DNA of 64,000 bases from Aquimarina rhabdastrellae (GCA_947387485.1 CANDNT010000002.1:372001-436000); one strand, 5' to 3'. Positions 9,677 through 17,214 are shown, counted from the stretch's first letter. Notes: generated by a model from the letters alone, not told the origin. Numbers and translations are program-made.

Positions 9677-10828
9677 TTATAAGCTTGGTAGCGGTGGCGG
9701 CGTATTTCCTCCTAAGAATGCTTTTAATTCTTCTACGTCTTTAAGCGGACTCCAGTTTGGCATACCTTGTTTCCAAACTAAAGACTCTTTATTAATTGTA
9801 CGATTTGCAAATAGCATCTTTAATTGATCAAAAGAAACTGGACCAGCTTGTTGTCCGTTTAATGCATAAAAATATTGCACTTGAGCAGGCATTGGAGGTG
9901 GTGTGTTTGGTGCAGCTGGTTGTTGATAATTGTTTTGTTGTGTAGTTTGTTGTTGCCCTTGCATAGGATTTATCATACCACCCATCTGTTGTGCAAGTAC
10001 AAACCCCATACCCATGCCCATACCAGCACCAGCAGTTCCTCCTTCATTAGCAGCAGCGACTTCAATAGCTTTTGCAGCTTTAAATTTGGTTAGTTTATCT
10101 AAGTCTAATTTATCTAAACGGCTATATTCAAAAATCTCTTTCTTTAACTCTTCTGGCATAGAAACATTCTCTATGTAGAATTTTTCAAGAGATATTCCTA
10201 CCGAATTAAACTCAGGTTGCATAACCTCTAAACAAGTCTCTGATAATTCACTTGTATTAGCAGCATATAATTCTATAGGTAAATTAGCTTCTCCTATCGT
10301 ATCAGTAAAACGCGTAGCTATTAAACTTTTTAAATGTTCGTTAATTTCATAATTAGTAAAATTGGCATTTGTACCAACAATATCGATTATAAATTTTCCA
10401 GCATCATTTATTTTAAAAGCATAGGTACCAAATGCTCTAATTTCTACAAATCCAAAACGATCATCACTTAGTGTAATTGGATTTTTAGTGCCCCATTTTT
10501 CATCAGTAAATAAACGTGTATTTACAAAATATACTTCTGCTTTAAATGGGCTATTAAAACCATATTTCCATCCTTTAATTGTAGAAAGAATGGGTAGGTT
10601 TTGAGTATTTAATGTATAAGTACCAGGAGTAAAAACATCGGCTAATCGACCTTCGCTTATAAATACAGCAGTTTGTCCTTCTCTTACAATAAGTTGAGCT
10701 CCGTTTTTAATTTCGTTTTGATAACGTTCAAAACGATGAACGATAGTGTCTTTTGTGTTATCTAACCACTCTACGATATCAATAAATTCGTGACTGAGCT
10801 TTTTCTTTATTTCGTCAAAAATCCCCAT
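9677..10828 (-). CDS. SPFH-domain protein with C-terminal GYF_2 domain (YdjI / virion-core-protein-like)
   Basis: This 383-residue protein starts MGIFDEIKKKLSHEFIDIVEW, the characteristic opening of the YdjI-type SPFH family, and continues with IVREGQTAVFISEGRLADVFTPGTYTL split over the first beta strands of the SPFH domain (about residues 25-240). A Gly/Met-rich linker (AGAGMGMGMGFVLAQQMGGM) and a Gln/Pro-rich spacer lead to a C-terminal GYF_2 domain (YFYALNGQQAGPVSFDQLKMLF ... SLVWKQGMPNWSPL), which typically binds proline-rich peptides. No signal peptide is seen. It probably scaffolds a membrane-associated complex with the neighbouring zinc-ribbon membrane protein. Two mirrored palindromes lie upstream and may be operators for the adjacent MarR regulator. 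Confidence 0.87.
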   Translation of the reverse strand: MGIFDEIKKKLSHEFIDIVEWLDNTKDTIVHRFERYQNEIKNGAQLIVREGQTAVFISEGRLADVFTPGTYTLNTQNLPILSTIKGWKYGFNSPFKAEVYFVNTRLFTDEKWGTKNPITLSDDRFGFVEIRAFGTYAFKINDAGKFIIDIVGTNANFTNYEINEHLKSLIATRFTDTIGEANLPIELYAANTSELSETCLEVMQPEFNSVGISLEKFYIENVSMPEELKKEIFEYSRLDKLDLDKLTKFKAAKAIEVAAANEGGTAGAGMGMGMGFVLAQQMGGMINPMQGQQQTTQQNNYQQPAAPNTPPPMPAQVQYFYALNGQQAGPVSFDQLKMLFANRTINKESLVWKQGMPNWSPLKDVEELKAFLGGNTPPPLPSL

Positions 10829-10958
10829 TGGTAGTTTGTTTTTATTGTTTTTCTAAAGCTACGAAAAAAATTAAAGAGATTTTGAGTATAGGTTTTTGCA
10901 AAAAAGTAAATGATGAAGTTATGTTTTTTTCTAAAATATTATTTTTTAAATAATTTAA

Positions 10959-11074
10959 AATGTATGTACATGCATTATTTTATATTGTTTAAATTCTTGT
11001 TTAATAGGTGGTTTTGTTTTTAATTGTTTTGATAAATGGTTTTTATTGAAAACATAAATGCATGTACATACATT
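10959..11074. promoter_or_regulatory. two mirrored 18-bp palindrome-like sites, candidate MarR operators
   Basis: AATGTATGTACATGCATT (10959-10976) and AATGCATGTACATACATT (11057-11074) are exact reverse complements of each other, each itself nearly palindromic around TGTACA, and separated by 80 bases. They lie between the MarR gene and the start of the SPFH gene, on the promoter side of the latter. Spaced palindromes of this size are typical MarR dimer operators, so autogenous or neighbour control is plausible (inference). The two copies could alternatively pair as a long stem in RNA. Confidence 0.5.
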
Positions 11075-11091
11075 GTTTTGATATAAAAAAA

Positions 11092-11511
11092 TTATAATTT
11101 GTTTTTTGAAGTATTCATGATTTTGATTAATCGATCAACTTGTTTTTCTCCTAAAAGTTCTTTGTATTGAACATTTAATTTTCTCCAACAAGCAAAGATT
11201 TTTCCCATTTCATCGTCAAGTTTTTCTGCTTTTATCAATAAACTATTCCTACCTTCATGTTTTCGAGTAATATACCCTCTCAATACCATTTTATCAGCAA
11301 GTCTTGTGACTGTAGAAGGTTGTAAACCTATTTTTTTTGCTGCATCTGTAGTAGATATTTCTTTAAATTGATAAATAACCATAAGTAAATATGCATAAGA
11401 AGGAGTAAGCCCTAAAGAAGCAAAACTCTCTTCTGCAAGTACAGCAATTTCACGATGTAAACTATGAGTAGTATAATATAAACACTCTTTAAAAGCAGCT
11501 TCAAAATCCAT
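11092..11511 (-). CDS. MarR family transcriptional regulator
   Basis: A 139-residue winged-helix regulator of the usual MarR length. The core is visible as the dimerisation helix at the N-terminus, then LGLTPSYAYLLMVIYQF, the recognition helix LQPSTVTRLADKMVLRGYI and the beta wing TRKHEGRNSLLIKAEKLDDE, with a C-terminal dimer helix. The family represses genes until a small molecule or oxidant releases it; ligand and targets here are unknown. It contains two Cys (CLYY near position 11 and FACWRKL), so a redox input is possible but speculative. The SPFH and zinc-ribbon genes lie downstream on the same strand, with two mirrored palindromes in the gap. Confidence 0.9.
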   Translation of the reverse strand: MDFEAAFKECLYYTTHSLHREIAVLAEESFASLGLTPSYAYLLMVIYQFKEISTTDAAKKIGLQPSTVTRLADKMVLRGYITRKHEGRNSLLIKAEKLDDEMGKIFACWRKLNVQYKELLGEKQVDRLIKIMNTSKNKL

Positions 11512-11698
11512 AATAGCAAAAATATAAATATAGTCTTATAAAGCTATAAACTACAAAAAAATAAGAGGAGTATTTAAAGAGAAAATATGAAGTGATTTCT
11601 CTAAAAATGCAAGAGAGGAGCAAAGGAATAGACAAGTGATATTTTGTGAATCCCTGTAAAAGAGTTAATTAGATTTAATAAAAATTAACTAGTATGTT

Positions 11699-11727
11699 TT
11701 GATATAAAAAATAAATATATACTTTTG
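11699..11727 (+). promoter_or_regulatory. Bacteroidota-type promoter of a short transcription unit
   Basis: TTG at 11699-11701, an 18-base spacer and TACTTTTG at 11720-11727 match the TTG/TAnnTTTG consensus of the Bacteroidota housekeeping sigma factor. Transcription would begin near 11733, and the next terminator is at 11868-11896, so the unit is only about 160 bases long. Confidence 0.7.
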
Positions 11728-11732
11728 CAACG

Positions 11733-11896
11733 CATTTGTCACCAAAGACGATGTATTAAAAATAAAAAATAGATGTTCAAAATAACTTTACATATCGAAA
11801 ATCCTGGAGCACAAAATAGGCTCATGGTTCTTTGTAAAAGTTAGTGAACACTAACAATAAACTTCTGAACCCTGAGCATCAAACTCAGGGTTTTTT
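11733..11896 (+). ncRNA. putative small RNA or very short leader-peptide transcript
   Basis: A consensus promoter before it and a clean intrinsic terminator at its end (AACCCTGAG pairing with CTCAGGGTT, then TTTTTT) bound a transcript of about 160 nt. An extra perfect hairpin, GTTAGTG/CACTAAC, lies at 11840-11855. A 23-codon reading frame, ATG at 11773 to TAG at 11844, could be translated but has no ribosome binding site. The family is not recognised. The rest of the 11512-12007 gap holds only AT-rich sequence. The unit ends before the PcfJ gene and could be an independent RNA. Confidence 0.45.
11868..11896 (+). terminator. terminator of the short transcript
   Basis: AACCCTGAG (11868-11876) pairs with CTCAGGGTT (11884-11892) over a seven-base loop, with a T-run reaching 11896. 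No recognisable gene precedes it within 350 bases, which supports a small-transcript unit. Confidence 0.88.
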
Positions 11897-12007
11897 ATTT
11901 CCGAGAAATTACTAAAGCATGCAAAAAGTAATCAATTAGCAATTGACTGTAAACCATAGTGTTTTCGGTCATCAAATATTAATCTTAAAACTATTGTATA
12001 TGACATC

Positions 12008-13459
12008 ATGGAAACACTATATGAAACAGATAAGAGAACGCAAGAAACAGCGAATGAGACTGTAGTTACAGCAAAAAGTAATTTTCTTTCTCTTGTAGAA
12101 GAGATATACAAAGCACCTAACAAACCCCAAGGCTATAAAGGGACTGTAGCCTCGATGTTGTGGATGTATTTTTCTAAAACGAGTAAAAAGAAAAATACGT
12201 GGAGAAGAGCAGCATTAAAAGAACTCTTGATGCATTTGTTTATAAAGGAATGTTATGAGATCTTAAATACTATAGCTTATGTAGAGGTACTTTATCGTAT
12301 TAGTGCTTTTGGTAATCGATATGTAAATAACATTACCGAATGGGAACCAGCGTCTCAATTGCCAGAAGAGCAATTGAAATCATTGATTAAACACAGTTTT
12401 GAATACTATCAGACACCAGATTTTTTGATTTCCTCATTTTTTGAAGAACAAAAGAAATACATGTTGTGGTATGTACAACTAGGTGCAGGAAAAAGTGTTC
12501 AAAAACTAATCGGATTACCATTTGGTTTTACCAAAAAAATGGCTCACGAGTTTAAAAAGACTCCTGAAGGATTTAGTGTAGCACAAGCTCTAATTAGAGC
12601 ACAAGCAATAGGTTATGGTGCTAGTGATTCTCAAACTGAACAAATGATATGGTCAGGATTAACGAGAGTAGAAGGTCATGAGCAATTCTGGAGTACAGTA
12701 GTACATTTTTTTGCGAGACATGAAATTGCATTTAATGAGATTGACGAAATCTTAGCATATCTATCTTTTGTTATAGAAAGAAATGCAGCATATACAATGC
12801 AAGGAAGAACACTTGATGCGTTGAAAAGACAAACTGAAGAGTGGAGAAATCATATGAACAACCTTAGAGAAGAACAAAACTATATGCGATGGGAATCTTC
12901 AAATATTCCAGCATTTAGTCTAGGTAAAATAATTGATAATAAAAAAGTTACGTATAAAATTATCGAGTTGCTTGATTCTAGAGAATTGTATGTTGAAGGT
13001 TATGATATGCACCACTGTGTGGCTTCTTATGCAGATGATTGTTTTATAGGTGATAGTGCTATTTTTTCTATGAGAAAATATAGTGATGATAAAGTAGAAA
13101 AACTAGCCACTATTGAAATTGAACCTCAAACTAAAGAACTGATAGAAGTACAGGCAAAATACAATGAAATGATTAGTAGCGAAGCTCAGGAAATTCTTGA
13201 GCTATGGATAGAACGAGTTAACATTACAATAGAAGAAGTTGGAGCAGTACCCAACGAAATGGAAAGAAACCCAGAAACTCTTGAAGGAATTAATAATACA
13301 ATTCAAGATATAATTCCAGTAAGAGATTGGGTAGAAGAAGTAAGACTAAAGAGAGAAACGAGATCAGAAATAAATCTTGAAGTAGAAGTATCCCTACCTA
13401 AAATAGGAATTGGTATTTTTTTTATAGTAAGATTAATATGGTGGTATGTGAATCTTTAG
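12008..13459 (+). CDS. PcfJ-like domain protein
   Basis: This 483-residue protein is mostly helical and has the PcfJ-like signature in its C-terminal half: the YDMHHCVASYADDCFIGDSA segment (about 332-351), then IFSMRKYSDDKVEKLATIEIEPQT and a Gln-containing VQAKYN stretch, which correspond to the conserved H-H-C and ExQ features of the family. PcfJ was named from an enterococcal conjugative plasmid, and its biochemical role is not established. The end of the protein (IGIFFIVRLIWWYVNL) is hydrophobic. It lies 22 bases before the rtcB gene, so the two are probably co-transcribed, which points to RNA repair or ribosome quality control rather than conjugation (inference). Confidence 0.8.
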   Translation: METLYETDKRTQETANETVVTAKSNFLSLVEEIYKAPNKPQGYKGTVASMLWMYFSKTSKKKNTWRRAALKELLMHLFIKECYEILNTIAYVEVLYRISAFGNRYVNNITEWEPASQLPEEQLKSLIKHSFEYYQTPDFLISSFFEEQKKYMLWYVQLGAGKSVQKLIGLPFGFTKKMAHEFKKTPEGFSVAQALIRAQAIGYGASDSQTEQMIWSGLTRVEGHEQFWSTVVHFFARHEIAFNEIDEILAYLSFVIERNAAYTMQGRTLDALKRQTEEWRNHMNNLREEQNYMRWESSNIPAFSLGKIIDNKKVTYKIIELLDSRELYVEGYDMHHCVASYADDCFIGDSAIFSMRKYSDDKVEKLATIEIEPQTKELIEVQAKYNEMISSEAQEILELWIERVNITIEEVGAVPNEMERNPETLEGINNTIQDIIPVRDWVEEVRLKRETRSEINLEVEVSLPKIGIGIFFIVRLIWWYVNL

Positions 13460-13481
13460 TCAATCAGCTAAAGATAAAATT

Positions 13482-14879
13482 ATGGCAAAATTAAAACTAA
13501 AAGGTAAAGACCTTATCAATATAGGATACCCTAAAGGTAAAGCAATCAGCATCGCGATAGATACAATGCTAAAACATTATAAAAGAGAGCGAAAAGATAA
13601 GGTCTTACAGCGTTTAAAAACAATTTTAAAAAATCCAGAAAAATATGTAGGAGATGGTTATGTAGGAAAAATAGCAGAAGCATTGGTAACTCCTGTAGAA
13701 ATAAAAACACAAGAGTTAAAACAGCATAGAGTTCCGTTTACAATTTATGGAGAAAATGGTATTGAAGAAGAAGCAAAAAGACAATTATTTACGGCTTTAA
13801 AACTACCAATAGCTAAAAAAGGAGCATTAATGGCAGATGGTCATGCTGGTTATGGATTGCCAATTGGCGGAGTCCTAGCTACAGAGCAAGCTGTCATTCC
13901 GTATGGAGTAGGAGTTGATATAGGATGTAGAATGAGCTTAAGTATTTATGATATCAATGTCTCTTATCTAGAGGGACATAAAGATAAATATGTACAAATG
14001 TTGCAAAAACATACACGATTTGGAGCTTATGAAATACATGATAAAGTTCCTATGGATGAGGTATTAGAACATCATGCTTTTAAAGAAATTCCTATGGTTA
14101 AAAAACTCTATAATAAAGCGTATAAACAATTAGGAAGTTCTGGTGGAGGTAACCATTTTGTAGAATTTGGTAGTGTAGAAATAACAGATCCTAATAATGA
14201 GTTTGGTGTTCCTGTAGGAAAGTATTTAGGAATTTTATCTCATAGTGGTTCTAGAGGTTTAGGAGCTAATATTGCAAAACATTATACAAAGCTAGCAATG
14301 AAACAAACACCTTTGCCTCAAGAAGCAAAACATCTAGCTTGGTTAGATCTCAATACACATGATGGACAAGAATATTGGATCGCTATGAACTTGGCTGGAA
14401 CATATGCATCTGCTTGTCATCGTGATATCCATAGACGTTTGTCAAAAGCATTGGGAGCAAGGCCTCTTGCAACGATTGAGAATCATCACAATTTTGCATG
14501 GAAAGAAGAAGTGGATGGTAAAGAGATGATTGTACATAGAAAAGGAGCAACACCTGCACAAAAAAATGTATTGGGAATTATACCAGGATCTATGACTGCA
14601 CCAGGATTTATTGTAAGAGGAAAAGGAAATCTAGCAGCAATACATTCGGCATCTCATGGTGCAGGGCGACAATTGTCACGTCGTAAAGCGAAGAACTCTA
14701 TCACAAATAGTGAAGTTAAAAAAGTTTTAAAGGATCATGGAGTGACGTTGCTAGGAGGAGGAATTGATGAAGCACCGATGGCGTATAAGGACATACATAA
14801 AGTGATGGCAAGTCAAACCGATCTGGTTGATGTTGTAGGAATGTTTCACCCTAAGATCGTTAGGATGGATAAAAATTAA
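13482..14879 (+). CDS. rtcB: RtcB family RNA-splicing ligase (RtcB2-like)
   Basis: RtcB joins RNA 2',3'-cyclic phosphate (or 3'-phosphate) ends to 5'-OH ends with GTP and manganese. The 465-residue protein shows the family's metal and nucleotide motifs in order: GVGVDIGCRMSLS (conserved Asp and Cys ligands), SSGGGNHFVEFG, LSHSGSRGLG, ENHHNFAWKE, HRKGATPA, and the guanylylated histidine in SASHGAGRQLSRR. Association with PrfH is the hallmark of the RtcB2 branch, reported to repair 16S rRNA cut in the decoding centre; I infer the same here from the PrfH gene 0.7 kb downstream. A structured RNA candidate separates it from the TPR gene. Confidence 0.93.
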   Translation: MAKLKLKGKDLINIGYPKGKAISIAIDTMLKHYKRERKDKVLQRLKTILKNPEKYVGDGYVGKIAEALVTPVEIKTQELKQHRVPFTIYGENGIEEEAKRQLFTALKLPIAKKGALMADGHAGYGLPIGGVLATEQAVIPYGVGVDIGCRMSLSIYDINVSYLEGHKDKYVQMLQKHTRFGAYEIHDKVPMDEVLEHHAFKEIPMVKKLYNKAYKQLGSSGGGNHFVEFGSVEITDPNNEFGVPVGKYLGILSHSGSRGLGANIAKHYTKLAMKQTPLPQEAKHLAWLDLNTHDGQEYWIAMNLAGTYASACHRDIHRRLSKALGARPLATIENHHNFAWKEEVDGKEMIVHRKGATPAQKNVLGIIPGSMTAPGFIVRGKGNLAAIHSASHGAGRQLSRRKAKNSITNSEVKKVLKDHGVTLLGGGIDEAPMAYKDIHKVMASQTDLVDVVGMFHPKIVRMDKN

Positions 14880-14886
14880 AGAAATG

Positions 14887-14985
14887 CATTAGGGATAGTA
14901 ATGGCATCCTTTTATCCTGAAAGGTAAAAGATATAATGGATAGCCCGACCTAGACAATGTTATGTTGTATAGGAATGCCCTAATG
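14887..14985 (+). ncRNA. compact structured RNA candidate (possibly Flavo-1-like)
   Basis: The 119-base gap between rtcB and the TPR gene can fold into a closed multi-stem structure. CATTAGGG (14887-14894) pairs perfectly with CCCTAATG (14978-14985). Inside it, ATCCTTTTATCC (14906-14917) pairs with GGTAAAAGAT (14923-14932) with small bulges, and CTAGACAA (14950-14957) pairs with TTGTATAG (14965-14972). Conserved-looking unpaired blocks GGCATCC and GGATAGCCCGACC sit between the stems. From memory the layout resembles small structured RNAs common in flavobacterial genomes, such as the Flavo-1 motif, but I cannot confirm the family. It could act in cis in the rtcB operon or be processed out. Confidence 0.55.
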
Positions 14986-14999
14986 AAAGTTAAAAGAAA

Positions 15000-15557
15000 A
15001 TGGCAATAGATACACACGAAATATTATATATCAAAGCACTGGATAATTATCCATATGATATAGAAGAATGTATAGATAAGTTACACTATGTGATTAGCGC
15101 AAATTATAATCATGTAGGAGCACATTATTTGCTGGGAAAAATTTATCAGGAGCAATTACATGATTTTGAGAAAGCAAAATTTCATTATCAAATGGCGTTG
15201 AGTCTTAATCATAATTTTATCCCTGTATATACGTGTTATATAGGCTTGTTAATTGATTTAAGTGCCTATGAAGAAGCGCTTAAAATCATAAACATAGGGG
15301 TGACTATACCTGGGATTGATGTAGCTGAGCTACAATATACAGAGGGTATACTATATGAAAAGAAGAAAGATTATGATAAGGCAAAGTTTTGCTTTAAAGC
15401 AGGAAAAATAAGTGCGTTAAATTCTGAATATAGAAGTTTTTTGGATAAGCAATTAGCTAGGGTAAAAGCAAAAAAAGCAGAACTTAACCCTAAAAAGAAG
15501 AACAAGAATAAGACTAAAAATAGTACCAAAACCAAAAAAGAAAAAAGAAAGAAATGA
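15000..15557 (+). CDS. TPR-repeat protein of the rtcB-prfH operon
   Basis: This 185-residue protein is built from three or four TPR-like helical pairs: [56 protein letters not shown] and [19 protein letters not shown]. It ends in a strongly basic Lys/Asn-rich tail (from about residue 155). TPR domains usually bind partner proteins, and the basic tail suggests contact with RNA or the ribosome (inference). It has no signal peptide. Its stop overlaps the start of prfH by four bases (ATGA), so the two are translationally coupled and likely act together. It follows the structured RNA candidate by 14 bases. Confidence 0.85.
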   Translation: MAIDTHEILYIKALDNYPYDIEECIDKLHYVISANYNHVGAHYLLGKIYQEQLHDFEKAKFHYQMALSLNHNFIPVYTCYIGLLIDLSAYEEALKIINIGVTIPGIDVAELQYTEGILYEKKKDYDKAKFCFKAGKISALNSEYRSFLDKQLARVKAKKAELNPKKKNKNKTKNSTKTKKEKRKK

Positions 15558-16159
15558 AACAGAAAACGTTTTGGGTACAGATATCATCGGGTCAAGGTCC
15601 TGATGAATGCTGTCTGGCAGTAAAACTGACATTAAAAAAAATACTACAAAGTATTAAGAAAGAGTATACCTATACAATTGTAGAAAAGAATAGAGGAGCA
15701 AATGGCAATTATAAATCAGTTTGGATAAAGACAAATGGCGATTTAAATGCTTTTAAAGCGAATTGGGAAGGCGTTATTCAATGGATTTTTAAAAGTCCGT
15801 ATCGTAAATTTTATAAACGTAAAAATTGGTATGTTGGTGTGCATGTTTTTGAGATGCCCAAGCAAGAATCTTTCTCTTTAAAAGCTATAGAAATAAAAAC
15901 GAGTAGAAGTTCTGGAGCAGGAGGTCAGCATGTTAATAAAGTTGAGACTGCTGTGCAGGTAAAACATATTCCTACAGGAATTATTACAAGATCAGATGGA
16001 GAGCGATCCCAACTTATGAATAAGAAAATAGCTTTGGAGCGCTTAAGTATCGAACTTGAACGTAGAAAGAGAGAAAATGAAAAGGATGCCAAAAAGATGC
16101 AATGGTTAAAACATAGGCAATTGCAAAGAGGAAATGCATTGAAAGTATTTGAGTTATGA
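15554..16159 (+). CDS. prfH: peptide chain release factor homolog PrfH
   Basis: PrfH is a small release-factor homolog that frees stalled ribosomes damaged in the decoding centre. The 201-residue protein has the PrfH-type N-terminus ([20 protein letters not shown]) and the peptidyl-hydrolysis loop [14 protein letters not shown], with GGQ at residues 123-125, followed by the domain-3 sequence THIPTGI-like [17 protein letters not shown] and a basic C-terminal helix. It lacks the codon-recognition domain of RF1/RF2, as the family does. Pairing with rtcB upstream supports the rescue-and-repair role. It may be the last gene of the operon; a separate peptide gene begins 44 bases later. Confidence 0.93.
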   Translation: MKQKTFWVQISSGQGPDECCLAVKLTLKKILQSIKKEYTYTIVEKNRGANGNYKSVWIKTNGDLNAFKANWEGVIQWIFKSPYRKFYKRKNWYVGVHVFEMPKQESFSLKAIEIKTSRSSGAGGQHVNKVETAVQVKHIPTGIITRSDGERSQLMNKKIALERLSIELERRKRENEKDAKKMQWLKHRQLQRGNALKVFEL

Positions 16160-16203
16160 TTTTAAAAAGTATATATTTATGTTAAATCATAAAAATCAAT
16201 ATC

Positions 16204-16452
16204 ATGAAAAAAAACATTTTAAATTTAAAGGGAGTTGAAATTCTAAACAAGAAACAACAATCTATAATTAATGGTTCTGGAACCCCAATTGGATTTTGTA
16301 ATGTAAATGGAGTTTGTCCTGGCGGTTCGTATTGCGGTGCAGATGGTTTGTGTTATAAAGATGATAACGGAAACGGTGGTGGCGATACTTGTACCGAGCC
16401 CTTACGTTTATGTATGGAAGGTGAAATAGGATGTGGATGCATATTTCTTTAA
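16204..16452 (+). CDS. small Cys-rich peptide with a bacteriocin/RiPP-type leader
   Basis: This 82-residue peptide starts MKKNILNLKGVEILNKKQQS and continues IINGSG, which resembles Bacteroidota leader peptides in which an ...LNKKEQK-x-INGG element precedes cleavage. After residue 26 the sequence is Gly- and Cys-rich, with eight Cys (FCN, VCP, YCG, LCY, TCT, LCM, GCGC) and a hydrophobic IFL end. Only one Arg lies in this core-like part. No processing enzyme is directly adjacent, but an RiPP-like operon begins about 560 bases downstream. It has its own terminator at 16507-16543, so it is a separate unit. Function unknown. Confidence 0.7.
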   Translation: MKKNILNLKGVEILNKKQQSIINGSGTPIGFCNVNGVCPGGSYCGADGLCYKDDNGNGGGDTCTEPLRLCMEGEIGCGCIFL

Positions 16453-16506
16453 AAATTAGAGAACTATAATGTAGAAGCCTCTTCTACAATAAATCAAAAA
16501 CAACTA

Positions 16507-16543
16507 AAACTCAGATATGACTACTGTCATGCCTGAGTTTTTC
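16507..16543 (+). terminator. terminator after the Cys-rich peptide
   Basis: AAACTCAG (16507-16514) pairs with CTGAGTTT (16533-16540), with an inner ATGAC/GTCAT pair, and the T-run continues to 16543. It separates the peptide gene from the downstream operon. Confidence 0.85.
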
Positions 16544-16826
16544 TTTTTATATGTTTTGTTTTTGAGTTTGTCATAATAAATGAGATTGTAAATTCTGATA
16601 CTATACGACTATTAGATGTATTTGTTTTGTGATTTTTGTGTTAAAAAATGTTAAAAAACGATATGATTATGATAAACTAAAGAGGTTTTTGAGGTGTATG
16701 ATGATAATTGTTTGTGTTTGTTGTAAATATTTTAATGTCAAGATGTTGTTTATGTCTTTTTAAACTTAAAAATATACTTAAAACACTGTTTTTTATGGTT
16801 TTAACGTAATTGTGACTAAAGGCATA

Positions 16827-16844
16827 TTGTGATGTGTGTCACAA
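16827..16844. promoter_or_regulatory. CRP/FNR-like palindrome in the leader of the RiPP-like operon
   Basis: TTGTGA-TGTGTG-TCACAA has perfect 6-bp inverted arms around a 6-bp spacer, like the binding sites of CRP/FNR-family dimers. It lies about 170 bases upstream of the precursor peptide gene in a 468-base AT-rich gap (16544-17012) with no other recognised gene. Which regulator binds, if any, is unknown; the sequence could be chance. Confidence 0.4.
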
Positions 16845-16890
16845 ATTATCTCTTATTCCAAGTATAAATTAGCAATCTGAAATTAGATGG

Positions 16891-16924
16891 CTGCTTATCA
16901 GTGAACTATGATAAAGCAGTTTTT
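16891..16924 (+). terminator. hairpin with T-run in the precursor leader, possible attenuator
   Basis: CTGCTTATCA (16891-16900) pairs, with one bulge, with TGATAAAGCAG (16909-16919), and TTTTT follows at 16920-16924. The loop is GTGAACTA. It lies about 90 bases before the precursor start and could end an upstream short transcript or attenuate the operon (inference). Confidence 0.4.
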
Positions 16925-17012
16925 AAAATAGGAGTTTTAGTATGTATTGGCGGTAACCGAAAAGCCATAATAGAGTAGGCATAAACATTTAATTAACTTA
17001 AAATTACTAATC

Positions 17013-17162
17013 ATGAAAAATGGACTTTCTATCATTGAACTAGAAGACAGACACGAATTATCTGCTGGAGACGGAGGATGTTGTTCTGGACGTTGTAGCG
17101 GAAATGATACTGATGTTGACGTAGATGTTAATGTTGGTGGAGGATTTGGTTTCGGAGGATAA
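17013..17162 (+). CDS. RiPP-like precursor peptide, 49 residues
   Basis: The gene starts at ATG 17013 and stops at 17162. The peptide begins MKNGLSIIELEDRHELSAGD and continues GG, a leader ending in a double glycine at residues 21-22. The presumed core is CCSGRCSGNDTDVDVDV followed by NVGGGFGFGG: three Cys in the first six residues, one Arg (R27), an alternating Asp-Val stretch and a Gly/Phe-rich end. It stands first in an operon whose next genes encode a protease with a PqqD-like domain, a ureohydrolase and an acyltransferase, which is what marks it as a precursor. R27 is the only Arg in the core, making it the natural target of the ureohydrolase. No family name is assigned. Confidence 0.72.
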   Translation: MKNGLSIIELEDRHELSAGDGGCCSGRCSGNDTDVDVDVNVGGGFGFGG

Positions 17163-17182
17163 TTAGACCTGAACGAATCTGT

Positions 17183-17214
17183 GATAGCGGAAACTATAAT
17201 AGTTTTCCGCTATC
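17183..17214 (+). promoter_or_regulatory. hairpin between the precursor and the modification genes
   Basis: GATAGCGGAAACTAT pairs with ATAGTTTTCCGCTATC, 15 bp with one extra T. It lies 20 bases after the precursor stop. No strong T-run follows, so it may stabilise the precursor mRNA or be a leaky terminator that makes precursor exceed the enzymes, as is common in peptide operons (inference). Confidence 0.6.

Noticed and set aside
11773..11844. 23-codon open frame within the short transcript
   Set aside because: Too short, no ribosome binding site; kept only as a possibility inside the small-RNA candidate.
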